From positions 1-64,000 of the forward strand of contig NZ_JAJAFU010000004.1 of the NCBI RefSeq assembly GCF_020480685.1: 64,000 nt of DNA. Reading direction: 5' to 3'. Source of the stretch: Deferrivibrio essentukiensis. Its GTDB lineage: Bacteria > Chrysiogenota > Deferribacteres > Deferribacterales > Deferrivibrionaceae. The position numbers and the translations under genes were made by a program. Position 1 is the stretch's first letter, and every line of letters starts with the position of its first letter. This document shows positions 19,019 to 28,313 of the stretch, one piece after another. Below the pieces are notes generated by a model. It was not told the DNA's origin. It worked only from the letters and a program-made list of their open reading frames with translations, and searched no databases.

Positions 19019-20908
19019 TTAATTGGCAAGATTCGGATCGATATAGATTTCAGCTTTATTCTTCAAACTCTCAATGTACGATTTAAAGGCTTCATCCTGC
19101 TTTAATGTTAGCAAAAATGCCTTTAAGTTTTCCTTCTCATCAGCAAGCCCCGACATATCGGGTTTTTCAACACTAATTACCTCTATGAGATATGGCCTGC
19201 CGTCTAAAACATATACCTTTTTGATTACACCTTTCTTGGTCTTGTAAATTTCATTAACCAAATCACTATCTGCCCCCAATGAAGGGATTGGCTCAAGTCT
19301 TTTGAAAGAAGGTGTAGTTGTGTACGTTGTTTTTAATTTCTTTGCGACGTCTTCCACAGACTTTGCTGTATCTAACTCATTCTCAAGGGCTTTTTTGGAT
19401 ACTTCAAGTGCTTTATTATCAATATAATCGCTCTTAACAGTATCTTTTATTTCATCAAACGCAGGGATATAAGACTCTTTTCTATCTACAAGTTCAAAAA
19501 TATATTTTTTGCCGTTTAAATCTACCACAGAACTTATTTCTGCAATATCAAGCTTAAAAATATTGCTTTTAACTTTATTGTCTTTTCCAAAAGGTGCTAC
19601 ATTTTCATCAGTGCTAAAGTAATTTGTCTCATACACCGGCATTTTGTTCGGATATTTCTTCAAGTAGGCAGTAATATTTGATTCATTCAGTATGTCTCTA
19701 TATGTATCAAACACATATGCTTTAAACCCAGCTTTCTCTTTTTCTGATTTTATCTTTTCAATGATTTGAGGTTTTGCCTCTTCAAAACTTAAATCTTTTT
19801 CTTCAAGTTTTTTCTCAACCTTGATAATATGATATCCAAATGGAGATTTTACTGCCTTGCTGACCTCTCCGGGCTTCAAACTAAATGCAGCATCCTCAAA
19901 CTCTTTTACCATTACGCCTTTTTTAAAAAAGCCAAGATATCCGCCATTTGCTGCAGTGGTGTCCTCCGAATATTTCTTGGCGACTTCTGCAAAAGATTTA
20001 CCCTTTTTAATCTCTTTCAAGGCGTCATTAATCTTCTTCAAGGCGGCATCATTTTCTTTTTTATCGTTGAAATCTTTTACTCTAACAAGTATATGCCTTG
20101 CTTCTACCTGCTCATCTTGGTGGAAGTTTGCCTTATTTTGTAGAAAATAATTTTCAGCCTCTTGATCGGTAACTTTAGCTTCAGTGTTGTAATCTTTTTC
20201 ATCAAATATCACATATTTTACCTTAATCTTTTCCGGCACCCTATAATTCTCTTTGTTCTCTTCATAAAATGCCTTAACATCTTCTTCGGCTGCCGTCACT
20301 TGGTTTCTAAATTTTTCAGGCTCAAGGCTCAGGTATCTGATTACCGCACTGCTGTTTCTGTATATATATTCTTTTTCTATCTCTTGGTCGGTTACATTTA
20401 CGGAATTTCTAATAAGGGATTCCATTTTATTAACAAGCATCCCTTCCCTTATTGATGCTTCATATATTTCAGGATTAATCCCATTAAGGCTCAATACTTG
20501 AATATACCTTTGCTGATCAAATCTACCATTGACCTGAAACGACTTTGTAGTTGCAATTGCGTGTAACACCTCAGTATCTGATACAAATACTCCACGTTTA
20601 TTAGCTTCTTCTATAAGCAAGTATTTATTAACCAAATCGTCTACAACAGCCTTACTTAAATTTTTAAACTCAGGGATTTCATTTACCTGGTCACCAAAAA
20701 GCTGTCTAAGTGTATTTGACATATTCTCATAGGCATTTTGATATTCTCGATAGGAAATTTTATAATCATTGACCTTTATGGCATAGTTGGCAGAGCTTGT
20801 TTTTCCTCCCATCCCCCATACAAGAAATATGGTGCCAATGAAAGCTACAATTACCAACCAAAGGAAAAAGCTCAATACTTTTTTTTGATTTCTCATCATT
20901 GTCAACAT
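19019..20908 (-). CDS. ppiD: Periplasmic folding chaperone/peptidyl-prolyl isomerase PpiD
   Basis: Membrane-anchored periplasmic chaperone helping secreted proteins leave the SecYEG translocon. The 629-residue protein has a short cytoplasmic start, one membrane segment (residues 13-33, FFLWLVIVAFIGTIFLVWGMG), a SurA-like N-terminal chaperone region (about 40-250), one parvulin domain (about 265-365, VEARHILVRV, GGYLGFFKKG, SPFGYHIIKV) and a C-terminal region. The organisation matches PpiD/SurA_N_3 proteins. It is monocistronic, ending in a strong terminator. Confidence 0.9.
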   Translation of the reverse strand: MLTMMRNQKKVLSFFLWLVIVAFIGTIFLVWGMGGKTSSANYAIKVNDYKISYREYQNAYENMSNTLRQLFGDQVNEIPEFKNLSKAVVDDLVNKYLLIEEANKRGVFVSDTEVLHAIATTKSFQVNGRFDQQRYIQVLSLNGINPEIYEASIREGMLVNKMESLIRNSVNVTDQEIEKEYIYRNSSAVIRYLSLEPEKFRNQVTAAEEDVKAFYEENKENYRVPEKIKVKYVIFDEKDYNTEAKVTDQEAENYFLQNKANFHQDEQVEARHILVRVKDFNDKKENDAALKKINDALKEIKKGKSFAEVAKKYSEDTTAANGGYLGFFKKGVMVKEFEDAAFSLKPGEVSKAVKSPFGYHIIKVEKKLEEKDLSFEEAKPQIIEKIKSEKEKAGFKAYVFDTYRDILNESNITAYLKKYPNKMPVYETNYFSTDENVAPFGKDNKVKSNIFKLDIAEISSVVDLNGKKYIFELVDRKESYIPAFDEIKDTVKSDYIDNKALEVSKKALENELDTAKSVEDVAKKLKTTYTTTPSFKRLEPIPSLGADSDLVNEIYKTKKGVIKKVYVLDGRPYLIEVISVEKPDMSGLADEKENLKAFLLTLKQDEAFKSYIESLKNKAEIYIDPNLAN

Positions 20909-20951
20909 AGTTTTACCTCAGAATGTAATAAATTTATTATAAAAGACATAA

Positions 20952-21058
20952 GAGGCCCGACAGGTAAACTCCGGCACATAGGAAATCATGCTACCGTTGC
21001 TTCCTTCCGGACCTGGCGGGGTTCACACAACTCCTATTGCAGAGCACCCATCAGGCCA
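20952..21058 (-). ncRNA. ffs: Signal recognition particle RNA (small bacterial 4.5S type)
   Basis: The minus strand carries the near-invariant SRP RNA domain IV core: CCAGGTCCGGAAGGAAGCA with the GGAA tetraloop and asymmetric bulge, followed by CGGTA. The 5' end GGCCTGA pairs with TCGGGCC at the 3' end, closing a hairpin of about 107 nt, the size of the Alu-less form. The exact ends are estimated from pairing. It partners with Ffh, not encoded here. Confidence 0.95.
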
Positions 21059-21087
21059 CTTAAATCTTTTATAAAGCCAGGAATGTA

Positions 21088-21116
21088 TGTATAAATAGAA
21101 CTATACACAAAATCAA
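21088..21116 (-). promoter_or_regulatory. Candidate sigma70 promoter for SRP RNA
   Basis: On the minus strand TTGATT and TATACA are separated by 17 nt. Transcription would start about 20 nt before the paired 5' end of SRP RNA, so a short 5' leader would have to be removed. The -35 and -10 are imperfect. Confidence 0.45.
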
Positions 21117-21191
21117 GTATTTTTTATGATTTTTAAAAATGTATCCATTTTTTATAACTTACACTCACATCCAAATGTTGTAATTAAAAAA

Positions 21192-21467
21192 TTAACGTCT
21201 GACAGAAAAATCTCTATAATCCTCTTCTAAATCTATTTCAGTTATTTCTACACCATCCACCCTGCTTCCATAAGGCCCCTTTTTTGCTGCGTCAATAATC
21301 TTTTCAATATCCCTTTCATCCCCTCTGCAAACTATCTCCACAGAACCATCAAGCAAGTTTCTTACATACCCTTTTAATGAGGTAAGTGAAAGAGCGTTTC
21401 TATAAATAAACGCCCTAAAACCTACCCCTTGAACTATACCTTTAACTAAGACTCTTTTATATTTCAT
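21192..21467 (-). CDS. acyP: Acylphosphatase
   Basis: Small enzyme hydrolysing carboxyl-phosphate bonds such as acetyl phosphate or 1,3-bisphosphoglycerate. The 91-residue protein has the substrate-binding loop VQGVGFRAFIYRNA with the catalytic Arg, and the catalytic Asn in GYVRNLLDGSVEI. Its start overlaps the kor gamma-subunit stop by 4 nt, making it the last gene of the oxidoreductase operon. The metabolic reason for this pairing is not evident. Confidence 0.93.
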   Translation of the reverse strand: MKYKRVLVKGIVQGVGFRAFIYRNALSLTSLKGYVRNLLDGSVEIVCRGDERDIEKIIDAAKKGPYGSRVDGVEITEIDLEEDYRDFSVRR

Positions 21468-22009
21468 ATTTTTTCTACTGCTTCAAATCCCTCTCTCAAT
21501 GCTTGCCTGTTAACGTCAAGCATGTTGTGATATTTTTTTGGAATCGCATGTACCAAAGCCTCATTTGCAGTTTCAAGGGTAAAAAGTCCTGATACTTTTA
21601 ATAATGCTCCTATCATCACCATATTTGCAATCTTTGTATTACCGATTTTTTGCGCTATCTCAGATGCATTTATCCCATAGAACGTGACATCACTTCTATC
21701 GCACTCGTTTTTATCTACAAGGGAAGTATCTACTACTACAATTGCTCCTTTTTCAAACCTTGGCTTAAATTTAACCATAGAAGGATAATTCATTATAAAC
21801 CCATATTTTGGATTAGGGATTACCGGAGAGCCGATTTCTTCATCGGAAATAACCACCGCACAGTTTGCAGTCCCACCCCTTTGCTCGGCACCGTAAGATG
21901 GGAACCATGTAACGTTTAAATCCTGACTCACTGCCATATGAGCTAATATCATCCCCGCACTTAAGATACCCTGACCACCAAATCCTGCCATTACACAGTC
22001 AAAATACAT
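21464..22009 (-). CDS. korC: 2-oxoacid:ferredoxin oxidoreductase gamma subunit
   Basis: Gamma subunit of a CoA-dependent 2-oxoacid:ferredoxin oxidoreductase. The 181-residue protein has the GFGGQGILSAGMILA nucleotide/CoA-like loop, PSYGAEQRGGTANC and the DTSLV strand. It directly follows the beta subunit, sharing one base. Subunit order delta-alpha-beta-gamma is as in 2-oxoglutarate (Kor) and branched-chain (Vor) enzymes. The Kor assignment is favoured but not proved by sequence. Confidence 0.9.
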   Translation of the reverse strand: MYFDCVMAGFGGQGILSAGMILAHMAVSQDLNVTWFPSYGAEQRGGTANCAVVISDEEIGSPVIPNPKYGFIMNYPSMVKFKPRFEKGAIVVVDTSLVDKNECDRSDVTFYGINASEIAQKIGNTKIANMVMIGALLKVSGLFTLETANEALVHAIPKKYHNMLDVNRQALREGFEAVEKI

Positions 22010-22767
22010 TATTCTTCCTCCTGAATATCTTTAAAAGTCCCAAGCGGATAGTATGACTCCATTTGCTCATCCACAAATTTCAAAGCATCCACAGGAGTCA
22101 TCCCCCAGTTTGTAGGGCATGTAGATAATACTTCCACAAAGGAAAATCCAACATTATCAACCTGATTTTTAAAAGCCTTTAAAATCGCTTTTGATGCCTT
22201 CATTACATTTTTAGGATCGGTCACCTTTACCCTTGCTGAGTATGCGACAGCAGGGAGGCTGCCTATAAGTTCAGCCATTCTAAATGGGAAACCGTGAGAA
22301 TGTGTATCCCTCCCCATAGGGGTGGTGGTCGTCTTTTGACCCGGCAATGTTGTAGGTGCCATCTGCCCGCCGGTCATCCCGTAATTGGCATTATTTACAA
22401 ATATTACCGTTATATTTTCCCCGCGACCTGCAGCATGTATTATTTCGCTCATACCGATTGAGGCCAAATCTCCATCCCCTTGATATGTAAAAACAACCAT
22501 ATCGGGTCTGACCCTTTTGGCTCCCGTTGCAAGTGCCGGTGCCCTGCCATGAGGAGCTTCCACTACATCAATATTAAAGTAATCGTATAATAGAACAGAA
22601 CACCCCACCGGAGCTACTCCATATGCTTTTTCCCTCACGCCAAGATTATCTATTGCTTCGGCCACGAGTCTATGGATAAGACCATGATTACAGCCAGGGC
22701 AATAAATAGATTTATTGCTGGTTAAACTTTCAGTTTTTTCAAACATTACTTTCATAACGTTCCTCAC
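22009..22767 (-). CDS. korB: 2-oxoacid:ferredoxin oxidoreductase beta subunit (thiamine-PP-binding)
   Basis: Carries the thiamine diphosphate site. The 252-residue protein has CPGCNHG near the N-terminus, [13 protein letters not shown], the TPP/metal motif [14 protein letters not shown]...[16 protein letters not shown], and C-terminal CPTNWGM. It overlaps the alpha gene by 4 nt. It works with KorA, KorC and the KorD ferredoxin. In organisms with the reductive TCA cycle the enzyme fixes CO2 onto succinyl-CoA; otherwise it runs oxidatively. Confidence 0.92.
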   Translation of the reverse strand: MRNVMKVMFEKTESLTSNKSIYCPGCNHGLIHRLVAEAIDNLGVREKAYGVAPVGCSVLLYDYFNIDVVEAPHGRAPALATGAKRVRPDMVVFTYQGDGDLASIGMSEIIHAAGRGENITVIFVNNANYGMTGGQMAPTTLPGQKTTTTPMGRDTHSHGFPFRMAELIGSLPAVAYSARVKVTDPKNVMKASKAILKAFKNQVDNVGFSFVEVLSTCPTNWGMTPVDALKFVDEQMESYYPLGTFKDIQEEE

Positions 22768-23816
22768 TTTTTAAATATTTCAATTGCTTTTTCATAGATA
22801 TCTTTCGGAGAAAATACTTCCCCGCCAGGTTTGCCCAAAAACTCTATCTTTTCATCATTTTGAACAGCAAGCCTTACGTCAAAAAGCATCTGCCCCGTAT
22901 TCATCTCAGCTACCAAAATCTTCTTGGCCTTTTTTGATGCCTCTTTTAATGCTTCATAAGGGAAAGGTGAAACTGTAATCGGCCTAAAAAGACCGGCCTT
23001 GATATTCTGCTTGGCAAGCTCTTTTACAACTGACTTTGAAACCCTTGCCGCAGTGCCAAATGCAACTATGAGAAAATCATAGTCTTCGCTAAATATTTCG
23101 TATTTTGTTTCATTTTTGGCTATCTCGAGAAACTTTTCATGAAGATGCCAGTTATGTTTTTTAAGCTCCCCTTCGGCAAGTCTTAGGGATTTAACTGACC
23201 TTCCGTCTCTCCCTTTTGCGCCGTTAAGCTCCCACCCTTCATCCTTTTGAGGCTTCTCTTTAAATTCAGGCAATGTAACAGTCTCAGCCATCTGGCCAAT
23301 CGCACCGTCACCTAAAATAAGCACAGGGTTTCTATATTTTTCCGCCACTTCAAACGCTTCATATGTAAGGTCAACCGCTTCTTGCACAGTATGAGGTGCA
23401 TATACTATCAAATGGTAATCTCCGTTACCGCCCCCTCTTGTAGATTGATTGTAGTCGCACTGACTCGGGCCTATATTTCCAAGCCCCGGACCGCCTCTTA
23501 CTATATTAACAATAACAGCAGGTACTTCGGCACCGCACATATAAGATATCCCTTCCTGCATAAGAGCAATACCGGGACTTGAAGAAGTGGTCATTATCCT
23601 TTCCCCTGTAGCAGCAGCCCCGTAAACCATATTAATGGCAGCTACCTCACTCTCGGCCTGGACAAATGCACGCCCAAGCTCAGGCATTCTGTATGACATA
23701 TATGCAGTTACCTCATTTTGAGGAGTAATAGGATATCCAAAATAACCTTTTACCCCCGCTCTCACAGCAGCCTCAGCTATTGCCTCATTCCCTTTCATCA
23801 ATACTTTTTCAGCCAT
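22764..23816 (-). CDS. korA: 2-oxoacid:ferredoxin oxidoreductase alpha subunit
   Basis: Pyrimidine-binding and transketolase C-like subunit. The 350-residue protein begins with [26 protein letters not shown]-type motifs, has [14 protein letters not shown] and [14 protein letters not shown], and a C-terminal [11 protein letters not shown] strand. The missing gamma domain at the N-terminus distinguishes it from KorA-gamma fusions; gamma is the separate korC. It follows korD by 15 nt. Confidence 0.92.
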   Translation of the reverse strand: MAEKVLMKGNEAIAEAAVRAGVKGYFGYPITPQNEVTAYMSYRMPELGRAFVQAESEVAAINMVYGAAATGERIMTTSSSPGIALMQEGISYMCGAEVPAVIVNIVRGGPGLGNIGPSQCDYNQSTRGGGNGDYHLIVYAPHTVQEAVDLTYEAFEVAEKYRNPVLILGDGAIGQMAETVTLPEFKEKPQKDEGWELNGAKGRDGRSVKSLRLAEGELKKHNWHLHEKFLEIAKNETKYEIFSEDYDFLIVAFGTAARVSKSVVKELAKQNIKAGLFRPITVSPFPYEALKEASKKAKKILVAEMNTGQMLFDVRLAVQNDEKIEFLGKPGGEVFSPKDIYEKAIEIFKK

Positions 23817-23831
23817 TTTATTACTCCTTAT

Positions 23832-24059
23832 CTACTTCTTTTCTTCTTTATACAGGGTAAAAACCAAATCCGGACACATCAATGCACAGCTTTTGCACAC
23901 AATACACTTACTTTCATCAATACACTGAACATAATCATAACCGGCAGAGTTAAATTTCCCTGAAAATTCTAAAATATGTTTAGGACAAACATGAACACAC
24001 AGACCGCATCCTTTACACTTTTCGATATTTATTTCTACTTTAGGCATCGAAACCTCCAC
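23832..24059 (-). CDS. korD: 2-oxoacid:ferredoxin oxidoreductase delta subunit, 2[4Fe-4S] ferredoxin
   Basis: 75-residue ferredoxin-like subunit with two [4Fe-4S] motifs, CKGCGLCVHVCP and CIVCKSCALMCP. It passes electrons from the TPP site to free ferredoxin. It is the first gene of the korDABC-acyP operon, with a GGAGG ribosome site and a good promoter upstream. Confidence 0.92.
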   Translation of the reverse strand: MEVSMPKVEINIEKCKGCGLCVHVCPKHILEFSGKFNSAGYDYVQCIDESKCIVCKSCALMCPDLVFTLYKEEKK

Positions 24060-24075
24060 TGTTTATAGTGTTTTT

Positions 24076-24104
24076 AATATAACCGACTTACCATAAAAGT
24101 GCAA
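24076..24104 (-). promoter_or_regulatory. Sigma70-type promoter of korDABC-acyP
   Basis: On the minus strand TTGCAC and TATATT are separated by exactly 17 nt, ending 17 nt before the korD start codon. Both boxes match 5 of 6 consensus bases. Confidence 0.65.
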
Positions 24105-24331
24105 TAACAAAAAAGCGTTTTAACATTCATTTTTAATGTTTAGACATACTAAACCAATTTGCGCCACAACAATCTTTGATAATTTAGCGTTTATTCAATT
24201 TTTAACACATTTTTGACCTATAAAACGACAACTCTATGTTATTTAAAAAATTAAAGGGATAGCATACAAGCATGTTGAAAAATTCGAATGATTGTGTGAT
24301 AATTAGTGTAACATTTCATAAGGAGCAATCT

Positions 24332-25276
24332 ATGCACATGTCAGATGCTTTGGTTTCTGTACCTACGGCATTAAGTTTTTGGGGTATTACTGCGGTTACA
24401 TCTGCTTATGCATCTTCTAAAATAAAGCAAGAGTATCATGAAGATAAATCGATACCATTCATGGGGGTTATGGGAGCCTTTGTATTTGCTTTGCAAATGG
24501 TAAATTTTGCAATCCCCGCCACCGGCTCAAGCGGACATTTTGCAGGCGGTTTTTTGCTGGCGATGTTACTTGGCCCAAATGCGGCATTTTTGGTAATGGC
24601 TTCAGTCCTGTTTGTCCAAGCTCTATTTTTTGCCGACGGAGGCTTGCTTGCTTTGGGGTGCAACATATTTAACATGGGATTTATCCCGGCTTATGTCATA
24701 TACCCTTTATTTAAAGCGTTAACTGAAAAAAATAAATTCTTCATATGGCTTGGCGGAGCGTTAAGCCTTTTATTAGGCTCTGTTATGGTTTCAATGCAGA
24801 CAGTATTGTCAGGGATATCTGAGTTACCATTTTCAAAAATGTTAATGCTTATGGTAGGAATACACATTTTAATAGGTATATTTGAAGGGCTTATCACCAT
24901 TGGGGCTTATCAATTAATAAATTCTTATAAACTTCAAACTGTTAACAACAATAACACTGTAAAACCTTACTTTGGCTTAGGCATTGTAACTGTCATAATT
25001 GCAAGCATCTTCTCACTTTTTGCTTCTTCAAAACCGGACGGTTTGGAATGGTCCATTTACAGAATATTAGGAAGAGAGTCAGAACCTGAATCGGTAAAAG
25101 GTATCTTTCACGAGATGGCATCAGTTGTTCAGAATAAAATATCCATACTGCCGGATTATAATTTTGGTGGCGGAGAATCATTTTTAGGGACTTCAATTGC
25201 AGGAATTACAGGGGCGGTATTAACATTAATTGTCGCCGCATCAATCGGATATGCGGTCAATAAAATGAGCAAATAA
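24332..25276 (+). CDS. Nickel/cobalt ECF transporter substrate component, M-N fusion
   Basis: Membrane S-component of a CbiMNQO/NikMNQO importer. I start at the ATG at 24332 (MHMSDALVS): it has an AAGGAG ribosome site 7 nt upstream and in this family the N-terminal Met-His-Met supplies the metal ligands; an upstream ATG at 24272 would add 20 residues and spoil this. The CbiM/NikM part (about residues 1-215) is followed by a periplasmic PDGLE motif (KPDGLEWS) and a last membrane segment, the equivalent of NikN. It is followed by Q (4 nt) and O (0 nt). Ni versus Co cannot be decided; larA nearby makes nickel attractive. Confidence 0.88.
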   Translation: MHMSDALVSVPTALSFWGITAVTSAYASSKIKQEYHEDKSIPFMGVMGAFVFALQMVNFAIPATGSSGHFAGGFLLAMLLGPNAAFLVMASVLFVQALFFADGGLLALGCNIFNMGFIPAYVIYPLFKALTEKNKFFIWLGGALSLLLGSVMVSMQTVLSGISELPFSKMLMLMVGIHILIGIFEGLITIGAYQLINSYKLQTVNNNNTVKPYFGLGIVTVIIASIFSLFASSKPDGLEWSIYRILGRESEPESVKGIFHEMASVVQNKISILPDYNFGGGESFLGTSIAGITGAVLTLIVAASIGYAVNKMSK

Positions 25277-25280
25277 AACA

Positions 25281-26042
25281 TTGACAACCATAGAAAGCAA
25301 ACTACATAACCTTATTAAGTTTGACAACCTCTCCGGTGCCAATTATTTTTTAAACAAAATCAATCCGCTTGCGAAACTGATTGTATTTGCAATTTTCATA
25401 ATTTCCTTGATAAGTATAAATAAATACGACTTTATAAAAACAATACTTTTTACTTCTTTTGTAATAGCCCTCATAAATACTTCGCCATTAAAATTTTCAA
25501 CCGTAATCAAATTTTGCCTGGTATTGAGCCCGATAATCTTTTTTTTCATAATATTTAACCCTATTTTTGATACAAATAAAACTTTATTTTTAGGACACAA
25601 AATTAATGCTGGCTATATTTCGGCAACAACTACCTTCATAAAATTTTTTAACACAACTTCCGTTTCACTTTTAATTGTCAGTAGCACCAAGTTTTTTGAA
25701 CTTGCAAATGCCCTTTACAAGCTAAAAATACCAAGATTTATCACTCTTCAACTTATTCTTATGTACAGATTTATTTTTCTTTTTATAAGTGACGTAATAA
25801 ATACGATAGAGTCTATAAAAAGCAGGTCATTCACTATACAGGCAGTCAGGTGGAGTGACCTAAAAAGGATATTTGCCACATTTTTTGTAAGAGCGGTTTA
25901 TCGAAGTGAGGATGTTTATACATCTATGCTCTCCAAAGGATTTGAACCGGAAAAAATTAACAGTGAAAATCCATTTACGCCAAAGGATTTTCTTTTTATC
26001 ACAATTTCATTAGGATATATTATATTGCTGAGGTTAATTTAG
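25281..26042 (+). CDS. ECF transporter T component (CbiQ/NikQ)
   Basis: Transmembrane coupling protein linking the ATPase to the substrate component. The 253-residue protein has about 5-6 membrane segments and the conserved coupling helices near SIKSRSFT and YTSMLSKGFEPE (the A-R-G-like motifs that contact the ATPase). The start is TTG at 25281, only 4 nt after the stop of the M-N gene; no other start is near. Confidence 0.88.
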   Translation: MTTIESKLHNLIKFDNLSGANYFLNKINPLAKLIVFAIFIISLISINKYDFIKTILFTSFVIALINTSPLKFSTVIKFCLVLSPIIFFFIIFNPIFDTNKTLFLGHKINAGYISATTTFIKFFNTTSVSLLIVSSTKFFELANALYKLKIPRFITLQLILMYRFIFLFISDVINTIESIKSRSFTIQAVRWSDLKRIFATFFVRAVYRSEDVYTSMLSKGFEPEKINSENPFTPKDFLFITISLGYIILLRLI

Positions 26043-26762
26043 ATGAGCCACCATTTTATCAAAATACAGGATTTAAATTTTGAGTATTCTGACGGAACAA
26101 AGGCGCTTGAGCATATCAATCTTTATGTTACTCACGGAGAGTCGATTGCAATCTTGGGCTCAAACGGTGCAGGAAAATCAACACTTCTCAAGCATTTAAA
26201 CGGAACCCTATTGCCGACAAACGGAGAGGTTAATATCGGAGGGATAACTGCCACAAAAAAAACATTACAGAAAATACGCTCCGCGGTAGGGATAGTTTTC
26301 CAAAATACTGACAATCAGCTTTTTATGCCAACTGTATTTGAAAATGTTGCATTCGGCCCGAGAAATTTTGGACTGGAGGGGGAGCATCTCAAAGAGACAG
26401 TGGAAAAGGCGCTGACGGACGTGGGTGCCATTCATCTTTCAAACAAACACCCTTTCAGGCTTTCCGGAGGGGAAAAAAGAAAGGTATGTATAGCTTCTGT
26501 TTTGGCGTGCAATCCCGAAATATTGGTGCTTGATGAACCTACAGCCGAAGTTGACCCTAAAGGTTTAAAAGATATCGTGACCCTTTTGAATAGCTTTAGC
26601 CACACAAAAGTTATCTCTACACATAATTTAAAGTTTGCTACTGCAGTTTGTAAAAGAGGGGTTGTTTTAAAACGAGGAAAAGTTATATTTGACGGTGAGA
26701 TGAGTGAATTGATGAAAAATGTCGAGCTTTTAAAAGAAGCAGAAATCTTGGAAGAGTACTGA
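26043..26762 (+). CDS. ECF transporter ATPase (CbiO/NikO)
   Basis: Energises the Ni/Co importer. The 239-residue protein has Walker A GSNGAGKSTLLKHL, Q-loop VFQNTDNQLF, ABC signature LSGGEKRKV, Walker B ILVLDEP and H-loop STHN. Short, single-domain CbiO length. It begins one base after the T-component stop. Confidence 0.93.
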   Translation: MSHHFIKIQDLNFEYSDGTKALEHINLYVTHGESIAILGSNGAGKSTLLKHLNGTLLPTNGEVNIGGITATKKTLQKIRSAVGIVFQNTDNQLFMPTVFENVAFGPRNFGLEGEHLKETVEKALTDVGAIHLSNKHPFRLSGGEKRKVCIASVLACNPEILVLDEPTAEVDPKGLKDIVTLLNSFSHTKVISTHNLKFATAVCKRGVVLKRGKVIFDGEMSELMKNVELLKEAEILEEY

Positions 26763-26763
26763 A

Positions 26764-27672
26764 ATGAGTTTTGTTTTTGGCCCTGTACCATCAAGAAGAT
26801 TGGGGGTATCACTTGGCATTGACATTGTCCCCAGAAAATACTGCACACTTGACTGCATCTATTGCGAGGTCTGCAAAACAGATAATCTTACCATAGAGCA
26901 GGAAGATTATTACGATATCAATGAAATTATAAACGAGGTTAAAGAAAAATATTTGCCGTTAAAGGATAGTCTTGATGTAGTAACAATCACAGGCTCCGGA
27001 GAGCCGACACTCAACAAATCAATTGATGTAATTGTCAAAAAACTCAAAACATTTGTCACACATCCTATTGCCCTTTTAACCAACTCAACCCTTTTTTATG
27101 ATGAGGAAGTTAGGCAAAAGGTAAAAATTTTTGACATTATTGTCCCAAGCCTTGATGCCGCCAACGAGAAAATTTTTAAAAAGATAAACAAACCGTCAAA
27201 AGAAATCAATTTCAGCAGGATGATTGAAGGCTTAATTACCTTCTCAAATGAGTATCGAGGGAAGCTTATTCTGGAAATACTGCTGCTTGAAGGGGTCAAT
27301 GAGCATCAAGAACATTTAGATCAATTAGTCGAAATTATAAAAAATATGAAATATGATATTGTGCAGCTAAATACAGCTTTTAGGCCTACTGCATATAAAA
27401 ATGTCAAAAGATTAGATGATATCCAGCTTTTGGATATAGCGCTTTTTTTCAACGAAAAAGGGGTAAAGGTAGAGCCCGTCAAAAATTTTATTTCCAAAAA
27501 TATTCCGAAAAATATCATGAATGATATATTTAATAAAATGTTAAATATGAGGCCATTAAGCGAAAATGACATAGTAGAACTCTTCGGCGAAGCTTTTCTA
27601 AAAAATTTGAGTCAAAATACTTCTCTTGAAATTTTTAAATATAACGGCGAAACTTTTTTTAAAAAAATTTGA
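26764..27672 (+). CDS. Radical SAM protein of the COG0731 type
   Basis: The 302-residue protein starts FGPVPSRRLGVSLGIDIVP and has the radical SAM motif CTLDCIYCEVC (CxxxCxxC) near residue 29, then TITGSGEPTLN as the SAM-binding glycine motif. Homologues are annotated only as Fe-S oxidoreductases related to wyosine enzyme TYW1, with no confirmed reaction. It begins 1 nt after the metal importer ATPase gene and is probably co-transcribed, but a link to metal uptake is not established. Confidence 0.8.
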   Translation: MSFVFGPVPSRRLGVSLGIDIVPRKYCTLDCIYCEVCKTDNLTIEQEDYYDINEIINEVKEKYLPLKDSLDVVTITGSGEPTLNKSIDVIVKKLKTFVTHPIALLTNSTLFYDEEVRQKVKIFDIIVPSLDAANEKIFKKINKPSKEINFSRMIEGLITFSNEYRGKLILEILLLEGVNEHQEHLDQLVEIIKNMKYDIVQLNTAFRPTAYKNVKRLDDIQLLDIALFFNEKGVKVEPVKNFISKNIPKNIMNDIFNKMLNMRPLSENDIVELFGEAFLKNLSQNTSLEIFKYNGETFFKKI

Positions 27673-27696
27673 ATTCTGTGTTATAATTCAATTAAG

Positions 27697-27725
27697 TTGA
27701 CTGGATCTTTAATTTGGTGTAAATT
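27697..27725 (+). promoter_or_regulatory. Sigma70-type promoter of the ferritin gene
   Basis: TTGACT and TAAATT with a 17-nt spacer, followed by a 5' leader of about 20 nt with a strong AGGAGGAG ribosome site. An AT-rich partial inverted repeat lies just upstream (27680-27694) but is too imperfect to name a Fur or PerR box. Confidence 0.6.
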
Positions 27726-27752
27726 AGAATTAATATAAAATAGGAGGAGCAA

Positions 27753-28268
27753 ATGATTACAAAAAAAGTTGCAGATGCACTTAGAAATCAGCTAAAAAAC
27801 GAATTGGAATCTTCATACCTTTACCTTTCAATGTCAGCTTGGGCCGCAGGGAAGGGCTTGAAAGGGTTTTCAAATTGGTTTTATGTACAGGCAAAGGAAG
27901 AGATGTACCACTTCTTCAAATTTTACCATTATCTGCTTGATCAAGGGGAAAAGGTGGAGTTACCGGCAGTAGCAAAGCCAAAAAGCGAATTTTCTTCACC
28001 ACTTGAAGCAATGAGGGAAACTTTGCAGCATGAACAGTTTATTACTAAATCCATAAACGAACTAGTCGATGTAGCATTAAGCGAAAAAGATCATGCCACA
28101 AATGCATTTTTACAGTGGTTTATATCTGAGCAGGTTGAAGAAGAAGCTTCGGTAGGTGAAATATTAGACCAGCTTGAGCTAATCGGTGAAAACGGCAACG
28201 GAATCTTTATGATTGATAAAGAGCTTGGTCAAAGGACTTTTGTAACACCAACAGATTTAGCATTATAG
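27753..28268 (+). CDS. ftnA: Non-heme ferritin
   Basis: Iron-storage protein forming a 24-subunit shell that oxidises and stores Fe. The 171-residue protein has the ferroxidase ligands in ELESSYLYLSM, KEEMYHFFKFYHYL (ExxH) and EQFITKSINEL/EQVEEE. The ligand pattern is that of bacterial FtnA, without heme-binding Met of bacterioferritin. It has its own promoter and a downstream hairpin; copper-related genes follow. Confidence 0.94.
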   Translation: MITKKVADALRNQLKNELESSYLYLSMSAWAAGKGLKGFSNWFYVQAKEEMYHFFKFYHYLLDQGEKVELPAVAKPKSEFSSPLEAMRETLQHEQFITKSINELVDVALSEKDHATNAFLQWFISEQVEEEASVGEILDQLELIGENGNGIFMIDKELGQRTFVTPTDLAL

Positions 28269-28296
28269 AGCATTTTAAAAAGGCTCTTTTTATTTT
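28267..28296 (+). terminator. Terminator or attenuator after ferritin
   Basis: AGAGC and GCTCT pair around an 11-nt A/T loop and are followed by TTTTTATTTT. The stem is only 5 bp. The next gene starts 18 nt later with no room for a full promoter in between, so partial read-through into the NosL-ABC genes is likely. Confidence 0.55.
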
Positions 28297-28313
28297 AATG
28301 TTGGAGCAAAAGC

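Noticed and set aside
24105-24331. NikR site, cobalamin riboswitch or clear promoter before the nickel/cobalt importer
   Set aside because: No GTATGA-N16-TCATAC pair and no cobalamin box is seen. TTGACC at 24213 has only poor -10 partners (TATGTT at 16 nt or TGTTAT at 18 nt).
25930-25960. tRNA T-arm-like word GGATTTGAACC on the plus strand
   Set aside because: It is inside the ECF T-component coding sequence and has no acceptor or anticodon arms around it.
27680-27694. Possible Fur or PerR box before ferritin
   Set aside because: TTATAAT is followed by CAATTAA, leaving several mismatches to the 7-1-7 PerR pattern and to the Fur box; AT-rich sequence gives such matches by chance.
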